Shown: positions 12,062 to 25,329 of the stretch, in pieces | Position numbering within the stretch: the stretch's first letter is position 1 | Layout of the letters: each line of letters opens with the position of its first letter | Origin: Myotis daubentonii | Lineage: Eukaryota; Chordata; Mammalia; Chiroptera; Vespertilionidae | DNA: 64,000 bases | Assembly (NCBI RefSeq): GCF_963259705.1 | Contig: NC_081844.1 | Coordinates: 103,194,671-103,258,670, forward strand | Reading direction: 5' to 3' | The notes under the pieces: generated by a model | Told to the model about the DNA's origin: nothing | Databases searched by the model: none | Seen by the model: the letters and a program-made list of their open reading frames with translations, nothing else | Program-made: the position numbers and the translations under genes

Positions 12062-12842
12062 CTATAAGACTTCCAAAAAGAAAAAGAAGCCAGCCTGTAA
12101 TTAACTTATACTTCTTGGGACCACAGCAATGAAGAGTGAAGAGCCAAAGAAAGAAGAGTAAATACTAAGAGTGGAATAATACTAAGACGAGAAGTAAGAC
12201 AGGGGCATAAGAAACTGAATAGAATAATTACAAACGTTAACTAGCAACACAAACTATGAAATACCATAAATTCAACCAGGATAAAACATGCAACAATTAA
12301 AAGACACAGCTATGGTGAAAAAACGACCCCCATCATAGCAAAGTACATACAGTCTTCCGCACGATTTCCTGAACCAGTAAGTCCAGCTGAGGTAATGAGA
12401 TGAAAAGCAATCCCTGAGAATTGCTTGGAGGTGCTGTTTCACCACCTCATCCCACATCATTAAACTTTTGGTTCCCTCATGAGCTACTTAGATAAATAAC
12501 AGTGGACAGCTCAACATTTATCCAAATAAACCAGAAAGCCACCATGATAAAGGAAATTGAATTTATAGACACGGCAGGCTCTTGCCTAATAGATGAGAGT
12601 AATGTGTCTAATGTTGAACATCAATCTACATTTCAAATAAAGTGTATGAAGTAGGGGGGGCCTCTAAAAATACCTCCTACAAAATCATTTCCCAGGTTGG
12701 TTTTCTCCGGTCATGTCTAATTGATATCCATGTAATTCCGCTACAATCTTTGCTACTGAAAATGATGCAAGAGCTGGAAAGGATGGCTGTTCATGTTGGT
12801 TCCCAGGAGAGTGCCGAAAGTTGGGGGTTAGAGATCACTTTT

Positions 12843-13093
12843 TTGTTTTGTTTTGCTCATCCTCACCTGAGAATATTTTTCCACTGATGTTTAGAGAGGG
12901 TGGAAAGGAGGAGGAGAGACAGAGAGATACATTGATGTGAGAGAGACACATCAACTGGTTGCCTCCCGCATGCACCTCGACTAGCGCCAGGAATCAAGCT
13001 TGCAACCTGTACATGCCCTTGACCAGAATCGAACCCAGGACCCTTCAGTCCATGTGCCAATGCTTTATTCACTGAGCCAAACTGGCGAGGGCA
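12843..13093 (-). mobile_element. VES-related tRNA SINE with imperfect TSD
   Basis: The minus strand begins CCTCGCCAGTTTGGCTCAG, followed by GGTCCTGGGTTCGATTCTGG, and ends in an A-rich tail. AGAGATCACTTTTT (near 12830) and AGAAATCACTTTTT (near 13093) look like the duplicated target. Confidence 0.85.
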
Positions 13094-13632
13094 GAAATCA
13101 CTTTTTATCTTCAGATGTGTTGTCTTTGGAATGACCCTGGAAGTCAGGGAGTGAGTACATTTGTGTGTGTTTTTAATCAGGTGAGGGCATTTTCTAAAGT
13201 CTTCTTTTAGATCTTGATCAAAAACTGACAGGAGGGAGGAGAATCATTTTATACCAGATCCCTTCTCTGCCTTATCTTGCCAGGCTGCATGGTGTAAGGA
13301 AGGTCCGGTGGGGATAGTTGAGGTTACCCCACAATGTTAGCTCCCAATCAAATTCAATGGATTTATGAACTAGCATCATTTCAGAGCGTTTCCTAATTCC
13401 TAATCAGGCAAGTCTTTGCCTAAGACAGAACATGGATATTGTCAGTGTGATAGGAAGTCTTCTTACCCAAGTCCTGGCTGATGGGCGAGCAGCGGGTGCA
13501 GAGGATTGGGGCAGTGCAGACAGGCCAAGGGATCTCAGCCCCTCTGTTCGGCGTGTAAATGGTACCCACACAGCGCTACTCCCATAGACTCTTTCCCGCA
13601 TGTTCTGGTGATGAACTTTTCTTAATATGTGT

Positions 13633-13842
13633 GCATTTTTTAAATATATTTTTTTATTGATATCAGAGGGGTAGAGAGAGAGAGAAACATCAATGATAAG
13701 AGAGAATCATTGATTTGTTGACTCCTGCACACCCCACACTGGAGGTGGAGCCGACAACCCGGGCATGTGCCCTGACCGGGAATCCAACCGTGACCTCCAG
13801 TTTCATAGGTTGACACTCAACCACTGAGCCACGCAGCTGGGC
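13633..13842 (-). mobile_element. VES-type SINE
   Basis: The minus strand reads GCCCAGCTGCGTGGCTCAG, AACTGGAGGTCACGGTTGGA, then TCATTGATGTTTCTCTCTCT and a T/A-rich tail. The target-site duplication is not clear. Confidence 0.87.
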
Positions 13843-16320
13843 AATATATATGCGATTTAATGAAATGTTTTGATGGGTAAATTTGGTCTGACTTTAAGGA
13901 AACCCACATCTGATCCTGTCCCCAAAGGTTTCGTCTCTCCCAGTGTTTGTCTACACTGTTTTTCCCCTCCTCTCCTCTGGACAATCCACCTGTAAGTATC
14001 CTAGAGGGCAAGTCTCCAGGCTTATCTTGCTCCGTCATGTTTAAATTTTTAAAAGGAAAATATATACATTACAGTGAATTTCAGGCTTTTATCAAATTTG
14101 CTGGTCTACCGATCTACATCGTTTCCCCATCTCTACTCCCCCCACCCCAACCTTGGTTCTCTAGGGGGAGGTCACTGGGGTGAGAGTGCTGCCTAGTGCC
14201 TCGTGCTCCCGCTCCTGTCTGGGAAGAAATAGCTCTACTTTTTGTGTAAGGATGCAGACGCTGATTGCATGGTATTTTATTCCTCTCTTCAAAACTGACA
14301 GAATTAAGCCTTCTGGAAAGGTCAGCTGACCCCCAGTTCTATCTGTAGTGTAGTGAAATACTACTGATGGCTTGTTTTAATGTCAGAGGAAATTGGAGAG
14401 TGGACCCAACTGAAATATCCATGACTACAGTTCTCTAGAAGGAAGAAAAGCATTGTCCGTCATGTGTGTCTGACTCAGGGATTTATTAAACAGGCTGTGC
14501 ACCCCACCCAGGGCGAATGCTGTCAAAACACGAAGAAGGGGAGAGAACACCCAGAGATCACACGGAAGCCAAGCCCCAGCTCTTCCCATAATTGCGGAAC
14601 GTCCCTGGTGATCTTGCCCACACCCTTTGTAATTCTTTCTTCCTCACACACTACTGCCTCGCTCCTCCCCAAGCCCTCCCCCAAATCCCCCCCATGCCTG
14701 TGTCTCCCACAGTATGGCCAAGCAAGACAACAAATCACAAAACCTGCTCATTCAGAAGACACCCAGAGCGAACTGAATCGGCGCTTGGCTTGTTGTTTCT
14801 CCGTTCAAGACTCACTTCGCAGGACGCAGACATAGCAGGGTGTTCTTGGAATGGCTGGTCTGGAATCTCGCTCGGTGGAAATGTAGAGAGAGGCTCCAGA
14901 CGTGAACACTGACTGGGTGTGAATTGCAGAACAACAGAAAGGATTCTTTATATTGGGCAAGTGCTATCTGATTTATCTGATTGGCATTCATGGCATAGGC
15001 CAAGTGGCGTGTAGGCTCTAACACGCAAGGAATATTTTAATACAGAGGGAGAAGGGGAAAGTACCGCAGGAAAAGGCGAGCAGGCACAAGAGGGGGAAAA
15101 GATAGGAAAGCGTTCCTGTGAGTAACTGGAGTATGTGTGGCCTATATTTTTTTCTAGGAATTTACAGGGAGAAGGAGGCCAGATGAATAGCAGAAGAGAA
15201 CTGTAGCTTCCCCTGGCTTCTGTACAAGAGAGAACCGCGTGCTCACACCACTGGCCCAGTGACTAAATGGAAGCCCAGGCCTCATGGCCGGCTCAGATAA
15301 TCCTCTGACTTAGATTAAGCTAGTTCTTATGTTTCCACTGGATGATGAGGCTACAGTTTTAGCCCATCTGTTCACCGCCCTGTTCCCGGCATCCTAAGAG
15401 ACTACCCATTTATCTCCGAAAGCCGAAGAGCCTGGTGTGAGAGGGGGAGGTGAAGCCAGTGGCCAGGACAGATTTCTGTAATGCCACACGGGAAGGCGTA
15501 GCATCCACCCTGATCCAGGATCGTGGACGGGTCCGGCGGTCTCAGCACACGCGGGTGACCGTGGTGTCGTGACGGAAGGTTTCCCGTTTATGCGTAAAGG
15601 CTCTCTGCATAGAAAAGAATTTTGATTTGGGCCTTTTAGGCCTTTGAAAGAGTAACACTGACATGCTCTCCCCGTAGCCTTGGAATCCTAAAATAAATAA
15701 TAGAAAAATTGCGATTTATAATGTAATTCCCAATACTAACTGGGCCCCGCTGCCTACATGAGTAATAAGCTTCAATAAATGTGTGACAGGCACAAGGCTC
15801 TTCAGTATGAAGAGTAGTGAGGCCTCAGAAATAGAAATAGGTTTTTCATTATATGAGGGATTATGTTCGGCCTGACGGCGGAGCCTGTTCCCAGGGCCAC
15901 AGCTGCATTTTCTCCTGCGGTTGAATTAACCGGTAATAGCGAACCGGGCCGTGCAGCCCGAGACAGCCATTTGGTTCAGGGAAGGGAGAAAGGTCTCTTT
16001 CTCCCACTTAAATCAGGATTATCATTGTTCACAACACACTTTCCTTTAAACTTCTATTCATCTCTGCTAATGAGCTGCAATTTGGGTCGGGTTCCACCTG
16101 GTGCCCGCTGAAATCTGAGGAGACAGGGGTAAAGAGATAGGCATGGTTTGCAGGGGTGGTTGCTGTTCTATTTTTACCCACATATGCTCATCAACACATG
16201 TACGGGTATTTTCCTTTTGCACATCATACAAAGTTTTACCCTTTCGTTTCAAGCAAACACAACTCTTCATTTGAGATTTTCCTAATACGGGAACTCAAAA
16301 GTCAGCACACCCACTCCAGG

Positions 16321-16323
16321 TCG

Positions 16324-16353
<30 letters not shown>
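16321..16353 (+). repeat. (CT)n microsatellite
   Basis: GGTCGGTCGGTC followed by about 13 CT units. Confidence 0.9.
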
Positions 16354-16354
<1 letters not shown>

Positions 16355-16444
16355 CATGTCGTTGAGGAACTATTTGAGCCCATCCTGCTTCTTGGTCACC
16401 AAGGAGACTGTGAGGTCTTCAAAGATGAGTTTCAGTAGGGATTT

Positions 16445-16664
16445 TTTTAAAATATATTTTATTAACTTTTTAGAGAGAGGAAGAGAGAGGGATAGAGAGT
16501 TAGAAACATCGATGAGAGAGAAACATCAATCAGCTGCCTCCTGCACACCCTCTACTGGGGATGTGCCCGCAACCAAGGTACATGCCCTTGACCAGAATCA
16601 AAGCTGGGACCTTTCAGTCCGCAGGCCGACGCTCTATCCACTGAGCCAAACGGATTGGGGCTCC
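16445..16664 (-). mobile_element. VES SINE with 10-bp TSD
   Basis: Minus-strand head CCCAATCCGTTTGGCTCAG, GTGGATAGAGCGTCGGCCTG, then the VES body and an A-rich tail. Perfect duplication GTAGGGATTT at 16435-16444 and 16665-16674. Confidence 0.93.
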
Positions 16665-17129
16665 GTAGGGATTTGAGAAAGGTTTGGGGATTCGGGGACA
16701 GCAAGGGCCCCCATGGTGAGGGGAGTTGATGAGCAATTTTGAGACAGGTTTTCTTTTTCAGACATTGTCAATACAGAATGTCCTACCTCTGTTCCTTCTT
16801 AACTCAAACAATGGCCATTGGAACTGAGTATTTCTAGGATTATTGTTCATCTGGAGCAGGAAACCTGATCTTGGTTGTAACTGCTCCTTGTTGTAAGGGT
16901 CAGCTGGGCATTGGAGGAGTCCAGCAAAGAAAGACTGGGATTTGGTTTAGAAAGTTCAGCTCAGATCCCATCCCTGGCTAAGTGGGGGCTTTGGGGAAAG
17001 ACAATTCAATGCCCTGGGCCTTGTTGTTCTCAACTATAGGAAATGGTTGATGACAGTCATAATCGTGATGATACCTTTTCATAGTCTTTCTGTGTAAACT
17101 TTAGAGTAGGTATTGATATTCTCTATTAT

Positions 17130-17880
17130 TGCCGCTCTGTGCATTCAGTCAAGAGCACACGCCCACACGTGCTAAGTTGCAATGCAGGAGTTGAGCTGTT
17201 GAAGTTCAGAGAAAGTAGAAACTCCCCCAAGAGCTGGAGGAGTGGAAGACGACTGGGTGGGAGAAGTCCGGGCTGACCCAGTTCTGGGAGGGCAGAGAGG
17301 CACTGAACTAGAAACGGACTGAGAAGCATTCCAGGCAGAGGAACGCACAGCAGGGAAGGTGAGAGGGCAGAATTAATAGGCCGAGGTGAGGAGGAAATGA
17401 GGAGCTTAGCCAGGGAGGAGAAGAAGGATGCCTGCTGAAGGGCAGTGGAAGAATCCTAGGGAAGGTGGAGCAGGAGCAGGTGATGGCTGGCCTCCTTATG
17501 TGATGGGAGGTCTCGTTTGATTAATTCAGCAATAGGGAGGTGCTTAAAGTTCACAAGAGGGAGTGGAATGTGACAAAATCATGACATGATATCGTGTCAG
17601 TTAATTAGTAGATGCTCTGTACATATTTATTCACTAATTGAGTGAAGGTTCAGGATAGATTGGTAAGTGGGACAGAAACAGAGAGACTTTTTGAAAGGCT
17701 CTGGCAATAATCAGTGGGTGTGTGAGTTGGTGAGGACCCAGTTTAGAAAAAAAACAAAACAAGTGAATCCGTGAGAGCCTTCTTCCAAAGAAGGAAAGAC
17801 AGATTTGTCTGCTGTTGACCATGGAGGTGAGGACAGAAATATCTAATATGCCCTCCAGGTTTCTAACTAGGATCGCTAGA
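17130..17880. mobile_element. Degraded ancient repeat (LINE-like), tentative
   Basis: Purine-rich text such as GCATTCCAGGCAGAGGAACG, and later AATATGCCCTCCAGGTTTC, resembles the body of an old mammalian interspersed repeat. I cannot name the family or its limits. The VES copy at 17906 is inserted just after it. Confidence 0.35.
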
Positions 17881-17905
17881 GGAATGTTGTCAAGAATGGG
17901 GAAAC

Positions 17906-18122
17906 TGCCCAGCCAGTGTGGCTCAGTGGCTGAGTGTGTAGACCTATGAACCAGGAGGTCACGGTTCGATTCCTGGTCAGGGCACATGCCCGGGTTTCGA
18001 GCTGGATCTCCAGTAGGGGGGCACACAGGAAGCAGCTGATGGATGATTCTCTCTCATCATTGATGTTTCTACCTCCCTCTCCTTCTCCCTTTCTCTCTGA
18101 AATCAATAAAAATATTTTTAAA
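17906..18122 (+). mobile_element. VES-type SINE with 14-bp TSD
   Basis: Head CCAGCCAGTGTGGCTCAG, B-box CACGGTTCGATTCCTGGTCA, body and tail AAATCAATAAAAATA. AAGAATGGGGAAAC (17892-17905) and AAGAATGAGGAAAC (18123-18136) are the duplicated target, one mismatch. Confidence 0.94.
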
Positions 18123-19159
18123 AAGAATGAGGAAACCGGAAAACTAAGAATTAGCCCACCATCTTTAAATCAGCACTCGCTTTTCTAAAAGCATGGTGAG
18201 CCAAAGCATTTTTTATTGGTGTGTAATTCTATCAGGGCTGGCGAGAAGCCATTCTTTTCTAATGCACTCAGTAAATCTCTGTGTGCGGGTTCTTTATTAT
18301 GAGGGCCCTTTGATCCAATAAAACCCACCAAGACCCCTTCAGAGGCATTCACTTTGGATTTGGTCTAAAAGTGTGGGGAGAAAAAGGAGAGCAGAACTGG
18401 GTTAAAACTAACCTCAAACGGCTAACAAAACTCCTCCACCCCATCATGCTTATTTGTAGTGCAAATGCTGTGAACCAAAAAGAGGGACCAGGAGATGCCT
18501 TGAAACTCTGCGAGCCCATTTATAAACAGAGATCCGCGCTCCAGGACCCGAAGGCACTTGCCTCACAAATGCAGAATGTGGTCCTAGGCGTAGGTCGGGC
18601 CCAGCGCCCTTTTTGATTTGGGGCAGTGAAGCTTCCAACTGGAAATCTTCAAAGGAGAAACTCACCTTTTGATCAGCTGCTTAGAGGCAGGTTGGAAATT
18701 ATGATAAATCTGCTACATATTCACTGTACGAGCAGGTCTAGACTCTAATGCCGCTGCCTGCGTCTCCGCAGATGAGGCTGACTCACTGGACCTGGGCTGA
18801 AGGGTGAGATGGATGAAGTTGGTTATGGGTTTATGGATCTGGGCAGAGAGGGCCAGACAGCAGGGAATGGGCCTTTGCCCTCCTCCCCCCGCCCTCTCTC
18901 TGCACCACACTGAAGTCTCGATTTATTTTCTATGTGTTAACGTTTGGCTGAAGTGCATGAAATACCCTCTCAGAGGCGAGGCAGCCCAAGTAAAACACAG
19001 AGCATCATGCATACCTGGGGAATTTTAGAATTAGCTTCCAAACTAACCAAGATAATGTAGGCCCCAAAGGCACTTTAGTTTGCATCATATGGCTTGTCTG
19101 TGCGGATGGCCCAAAATTTAGTAGATAATTATGTCTCTGCATCTCTTTTATCTCTATAT

Positions 19160-19599
19160 CAGTGGTTCTCAACCTGTGGGTCGCGACCCCTTTGGGGGTC
19201 GAACGACCCTTTCACAGGGGTCACCTAAGACCAGGGGTCCTCAAACTACAGCCCGAGGGCCACATGCAAATACAAATATTATATTTGTTCCCATTTTGGT
19301 TTTTTACTTCAAAATAAAATATGTGCAGTGTGCATAGGAATTTGTTCATAGGTTTTTTTTTTTTTAAACTATAGTCCGGCCCTCCAATGATCTGAGGGAC
19401 AGTGAACTGGCCCCCTGTTTAAAAAGTTTGAGGACCCCTGCCTAAGACCATCGGAAAACACATATTTAATTACATATTGTTTTTGTGATTAATCACTATG
19501 CTTTAATTATGTTCAATTTGTAACAATGAAATTGGGGGTCACCACAACATGAGGAACTGTATTAAAGGGTTGTAGCATTAGGAAGGTTGAGAACCACTA
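19160..19599 (+). mobile_element. SPIN-type non-autonomous hAT, interrupted
   Basis: Left end CAGTGGTTCTCAACCTGTGG followed by GTCGCGACCCCTTTGGGGG; right end AGGTTGAGAACCACTA. Perfect 8-bp duplication CTCTATAT at 19152-19159 and 19600-19607. The sequence matches the SPIN (SPACE INVADERS) family, known for horizontal transfer among several tetrapods including vespertilionid bats. An OC1-like element (19232-19440) is inserted inside. Without it and one copy of its target duplication, the SPIN copy is 223 bp. It has no transposase. Confidence 0.93.
19232..19440 (-). mobile_element. OC1-like non-autonomous hAT nested in SPIN
   Basis: Ends CAGGGGTCCTCAAACTA and AGTTTGAGGACCCCTG are inverted repeats. 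Flanked by a perfect 8-bp duplication CCTAAGAC (19224-19231 and 19441-19448) made from the host SPIN sequence. Read on the minus strand it begins CAGGGGTCCTCAAACTTTTT, like OposCharlie1 (OC1), another horizontally transferred hAT. Length 209 bp, no coding capacity. Confidence 0.9.
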
Positions 19600-21104
19600 C
19601 TCTATATCCTTCTCAGCTCTTCTAGTCTCCTATCTGCTTTGTGGGAGCATGGCCATGAAGCCAGCCCATTTCTGTTCAGTTTTTGACCCTATGTCATGGT
19701 GCTAGTCTTGAGGGAATCCGAAAGCAGTCACCCTTTCCCAGCCCGGCTGGGTTAAGACCGCTGTCAGACCCTTGCCTTCTCCCCTTCACCCTCAAGGGAG
19801 GCAATACTGTGATGCTATGAGGACCCACCCCTGAAGCCCATGGGGTCCCACCATGTCCCCTTGCCACCATGAGAGGAAAGGTCCAGGAGGAAAGGTCCAG
19901 GGTTGGGTGTCAGGTGTTGTGTGATATTCATTGCGGTGTACACTTCCAGCAAGCCCAGCAGCGCATCACAAACATGGAGAGTTATTCTCAATGGCTCTTA
20001 AATTGAGTCGACGTACCAGCCAGATTAGAATAATCACAGGACAATAAGGCGTTATTGTCTAATAGCATCTCTGTAGCCCACGACACTCTCAAAGCCTCTT
20101 TAAAATATAAAGGAATCTGCTCTTGGGACTCAGAGACTGGCTGAGTGTCGTAAAACATCCAGGGGAAGTGCTGAGTGGAGTCTGGAACCGAGTGAGCAGG
20201 CTCTTCACCGTGGGTAAAATCGTAGGAGAACATCTTACACTATGCTTGCGCACCAACTTGTCATTTCTCGAGTGCGTAATGAATTAATGTGTGTGAATAC
20301 CTTCACGCAGGGAGGCCTTTTCCTCGAGTCTCACCCTCTTCAGGGCTTCGTGGTACATTTAACAGAACAGTGTTTTACAATCTCAAGACCAAGGGCTCCC
20401 ACAAAGATCCCGAGAGAAGCCTGAGTGAGTAGCAGCTCAAAGGCTGCGTTTTTGTAAGCAAATGAGAACCGTGAAGGATAAGGAGGGATGTGCGTGGGGA
20501 AGAGTGCTTTTAAAACTACTGGGAGGTGGGTGTAGAGAGTGCGAGTGAGATGCAAAGGCTGCTGGTCCGCAGCTCCACTGAGTAGCGGGTGTTTCACAGT
20601 CTCTGTGCGAGTGGAGCGCAGGGCTAGCAAGCCCTGGCCGTGCCAGAGGCAGGAGTGCCCTCCGGTATTCCAAGGTGGGGGGCGGGGACTAGAAAACAGC
20701 TCAGGCTCCCCTTCCCTTTCATAACTGCTCTTTCATAGACAGGTTTGGCTGGAATAGGGCTTTGTGTAAGGAAGATGGATTGGAACCCGCTGGGTCTTTT
20801 TGCAGAATATCAAATATTTTACCCATTAAGACGACTTGATTTGAAGAGTCCTTGGCACAGATTGATGGCGCAGTCCAAATATTTTCACTTCTTGTCCTGT
20901 CGACTGGATGGAGTTCAGTCACCTCAATCTCTGCTCCTGTAGGAAGTGGCCAGGGCCTGGAGATGTGTGGCATTCTTTCCTTTTTCTTTCACACACTGTG
21001 CAGGGGTACAATGCACTGGGGACCACTTGCAGATCGACCCCAGTGAGATGCAAGATGCTCGGTGACACTGTGTACTGCAGGACTCCCTTTGCTGTAACTC
21101 AGTG

Positions 21105-21290
21105 CACCCCCACCCCAACCTGGGAACAGTTTGCAATCTCTGGAAACACCTTTGGTTGTCACAAGGGAAGTGGGGGTGCTACTGGCATCTAGTGGGTAGA
21201 GACCAGAGTTGCTGCTAAACATTTTACAGGGCCCAGGACAGCCTCACACCAAAGAATGTTCCAACCCAAAATGTCGATAGTGCCAAAGCT
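21105..21290 (+). mobile_element. MER20 (hAT-Charlie) relic
   Basis: Contains TTTGGTTGTCACAAG, GTGCTACTGGCATCTAGTGG and AATGTCGATAGTGCC in the MER20 order. Its left end is degraded. Confidence 0.85.
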
Positions 21291-21629
21291 GAGGTCATAA
21301 CTGATTTGTAATCATGTCTTTCGGTATATTCTTTTTCTCCTTCACCACCAGAATTAAAGTGTTCAAACCTTTCTATTGCCCTGTGGGGGTCAGCTTTTGT
21401 TCTCCATCGCTTACTCCTCTTGGCGCAATATTTTCAGACTCAAAGCCATCAATCCCATCACGAAGGCATCGGTGGTGCTAAGTTCTGAGAAGTTATTTAA
21501 ACTGGTCAACTTTACGCCGTGAAAGGAGGCTTCAACTGAAGAGGTGTAATGACAAGTACCCCTGAATGTATGCCTTTCCCAAAGTGTCACCACTATTTTT
21601 TTTTCTCCATGAAAAGGACAATGAAGTCA

Positions 21630-21830
21630 GCCATTTATGAAGGACCTACCATGTGCAGAAACATCACATTCAATATCTGATCTAATCTTCCCAAGGACTC
21701 AATTTCCTTATTCTTAAGTAAGGAAAGAGATTCAGAGGGGTTAAGTAACTTGGCCACGGTCACACACGAGTCAGTGGTTGGGATTTGAAATTCAAAACTC
21801 AGGTCTGTTTAACTCCAAAGTCCACTTTTC
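21630..21830 (-). mobile_element. MIR relic
   Basis: Minus-orientation MIR signature: GGTTAAGTAACTTGGCCACG, GTCACACACGAGTCAG, and CAGGTCTGTTTAACTCCA. Confidence 0.78.
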
Positions 21831-22791
21831 ACCAATATGTATACTGCCATCAACTTACAAATATGTGCTTGGCGACTTTGACTTTTTGTGTTCCCAGAAG
21901 TCCTTGCAACGACCCTAATGACAACACTTGCAAGGAAAAGAAAATATGTACCTCTGCTCATGCAAACAGCTTAGCCTTGTCCTGAGAGCTAGGAAAGGGC
22001 ACATTCCTTAGCCAGTTCTCTGACTCAGGGCAGGTGGGAAGACTGGAAACAGGCAGAAAGAATTGGGAGATTAAATGAAATACACTTCAAAACTGAAAGT
22101 GAGGAGGGGAGCCCAAAGTCCTGGGCAGTCTGGTCAGTTAAGACAGTGTTTCAGTTAAAAATACATTCAACTTAAGTTCTCAGAAACAACCACCAAAACT
22201 CCTAACAGCGGCTTTAAAAATACGAGGCTCTAGTTTCCTCACATAGCTAGCTAGCTAGGTATCCCGGGTTGGCAGCAATGGACATTGTTTGTACTGCTCA
22301 GGGGTGCCAACTGTGACATGCGCTCTTCCTCTCTCTCCACTTTGCCATTCCCAGCACTTTTGTTTTTCTCCCTTGGTTTTGCTGCCTCATTGTCACAAGA
22401 TGGCTGATGCAGCTCCAGACCTCATATCCACCTTCAGGGGGAAGAAAGAAGGAAAGAAATCAAGTTTTTGTTGTTGTTGTTTTGTCCCTTTTATTAGGAA
22501 AAGCATAACCCCACCCCATACACATGCACGAACACACACACGCTCATAATTTTAGTTACTAATTATATCTTATTAATTAGAATTGTGTTCCATGGCTTTC
22601 CCTTCTTCACAGGAGGCTAGGAAAGCTCTTCTGGGCCCTTTGATAGGAAGCAACAGGGGACAAGAAGGTTGGAATTGTCTGATAAATCCCAAAACCAACA
22701 GTGTCTTATTGGAGTGATTTTTACACTCAAAAGCTAAGTTTCTGCTTTTTCTGGAGGTAGATCCAATAGCTATTTCTAAGTAATCTCTTTT

Positions 22792-23038
22792 GGGTTTTGG
22801 TGGGGGTTTTGGGGGCTTTTTTTAATATATTTTTTATTGATTTTTCACAGAGAGGAAGGGAAAGGGATAGAGAGCTAGAAACAGCGATGAGAGAGAAACA
22901 TTGATCAGCTGCCTCCTGCACAACCCCAACTGGGGATGTGCCCACAACCAAGGTACATGCCCTTGACTGGAATCCAACCTGGGACCCTTCAGTCCACAGG
23001 CCGATGCTCTATCCACTGAGCCAAACCGGTTAGGGCAG
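22792..23038 (-). mobile_element. VES SINE with 12-bp TSD
   Basis: Minus-strand head CCCTAACCGGTTTGGCTCAG, GTGGATAGAGCATCGGCCTG, full body and A-rich tail. Perfect duplication GTAATCTCTTTT at 22780-22791 and 23039-23050. Confidence 0.94.
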
Positions 23039-23350
23039 GTAATCTCTTTTGTGTACTGGTCCCGTGTGGCATTCTGAAAGAGGGTGTGCTGGGTTGCTAG
23101 GGCTGCCTTCACAAAGTACCACCAAATGAATGGCTTATGGCAACGTTCATTGTTGCACAGTTCAGGAGGCTAGGAGTCAAAGATAAAGGAGTTGACTGAG
23201 CCATGCTCCCTCCGAAGGCCCTAGGAAAGGGTCTGCTGCAGGCCTCTCTCTCAGCTTCTGGTAGTTCCTGGGCTCGAGGCATCACAGCTCCAGTCTTCAC
23301 AAGGCATGCTGCCTGTGTGCCTACTGTCCCTATGGACAAGTGTCCCCTTT

Positions 23351-23567
23351 TTAAAAATATACTTTTTTATTGATTTCAGAGAGGAAAGGAGAGGGAGAGA
23401 GAGATAGAAACATCAATGATGAGAGAGAATCATCTATTGGCTTCCTCCTGCACACCCCCTACTGGGGATCAAGCCTGCAACCCAGGCATGTTCCATGACC
23501 GGGAATCGAACCGGGACCTCCTGGTTCCTGGTCGATGCTCAACCACTGAGCCACGCCAGCTGGGTGC
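23351..23567 (-). mobile_element. VES-type SINE with TSD
   Basis: Minus-strand head CACCCAGCTGGCGTGGCTCA, B-box CCCGGTTCGATTCCCGGTCA, full body and tail. Near-identical CAAGTGTCCCCTTT and CAAGTGTTCCCTTT flank it. Confidence 0.93.
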
Positions 23568-23799
23568 CAAGTGTTCCCTTTTTCTGAGGACACCAGTCAT
23601 ATTGGAGGAGGCTCACCCTAATGAGTTCATCTTCATGTCACCTTCTGAAAAAAGAAAAAAAACACTTCTAAATAAGGTCACATCCACAGATATGGGATTT
23701 GAGGCCTTCAACATCTCGGGGGAGAGGGGCAGCACAACTCAACCAATAACACGGAGTTTTTCTGATCCTCATAGAATCAAAGTAGTAATGATATAGTTA

Positions 23800-24000
23800 A
23801 TATTTTGATCATTTACTACATGTTGGACTTTTCATATGAATTTTTTAAGTTTAATTCATCCCAATGCCATAAGAGTTCGGTGCTCTAACTTCTATCTTAT
23901 AGAAGAGGAAACTGAGGCACAAAAATATTAGATGACTTTTTCTCATTCACATAATTAGTAAGGGGGGCAGGTCTCAACTCAGTCTGACCTCTGAGTCCTT
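23800..24000 (-). mobile_element. MIR relic
   Basis: GAGGAAACTGAGGCACAAAA preceded by a TTTAATTCATCCCAATGCCA segment and followed by a weak CACATAATTAGTAAG segment. Confidence 0.7.
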
Positions 24001-25329
24001 GCCCTTCGACACCATCCAGTCTGCCTCTATCACAGCTATCCTCAGCTCTGCTCCTAAAGGCCGAAGAAGGGTAGGCACGTGGGTTTCCTAAAGCTTAAAA
24101 ATGTCTTTTTTCTCAAAAGCTTTCTTTACTGCCTTAGAAACAAATAAAACACTGCATTCTGTGCTGGGCATGATGGCTCCTCCTATTCAGATGCAGAGCT
24201 GTCTGAGCAAGGTATTTCATCATTTGCTAAAGTTCGCTGAAATGATGACATCACCTTTAATGGAACAATGAAATGGAAGGATTCCCACATTTAAAGCTAA
24301 TGATTTGTGTAGGAACCAAACGTGCCACCTTTGAGGCAAAGGCAGGGGGCAGAGGGGCGCTTCTGGCCCTACCCACCACTCCTGCCCAGTCTTATGGGTG
24401 ATGGCGGGTCTGTTCTGGTGGGCCCGACAGGGAGGATGGGCCCTTGGGGAGCAAGATGAAACAGTGCAGTTGATGGCCAAGCAGTCCATGCCCACACTGT
24501 CCTGGGGGCCCTTCTGAGCCACCGGGAGCCAGGCGTTGATCTGTGTCAATGACCCAGCTTGCCCTGCTGGACCCGCACTGTTTGGGCGACACAGCCCCGT
24601 CGCAGTCCCTCTGGCTATGAAGCAGCCTTCGTGGCCATTGCCAGTCGTCCGGGGCTTTGCCTTGGCCCCCTCCTGTAGCCGTTCCCCAAGCGGAAGAGCA
24701 GGCTGCTTCCTCTTGAATAAAGGGCTGGAGACATGGAGGGAAAGTTGGCATTTTAAAGGCCATTGTGCAGGTTTCTCATTTCCTCCTGATGGGGGGCAGG
24801 CGATGCAGGAAATGATGGTGAGAGCCAGCGGCGCTTTCTGCTCCTGTGGCCCCTCGTGGCTGCGTGGTAGACAGCAGGCGTCATTAGCCGCGTTTTACAG
24901 CCGCGGAGCCGGCTCAGGTAGGGGAGGGCTTGTCCAAGGCCCACAGCGAGTAAATAGCAGGTGTGCGGCTGGTGCCCAGGTATTCAGACCGCAAACACCG
25001 CTCTTCCCACAATAGCATCAGCACTGCCGCAGAGAACGACAGTCAAGTGCTTCTGATTTGAGCTGACAGAAGCTTCTAGAATCAGAAAGGGAAAGAATTC
25101 CACACAGAGGACTAAACCGCTTACTCCAGGAGAAGTATGTTTCATCTGGAGGGTGACCAGAGACTTCTCCTGGGATCGTCCTCTTCCCAGTGGCTTCTCT
25201 TCTGTGCTGAGTGTCCCCACCTCGTTCTCTGTGTCAGCAAACAGCCACGAAGAAAAGTTCCCTCCCCTTTTTCTCCTTTTTACTCCTGAGGATAAAAACC
25301 TACTCTTTCAAATCAGAAGGGAAGGGACC

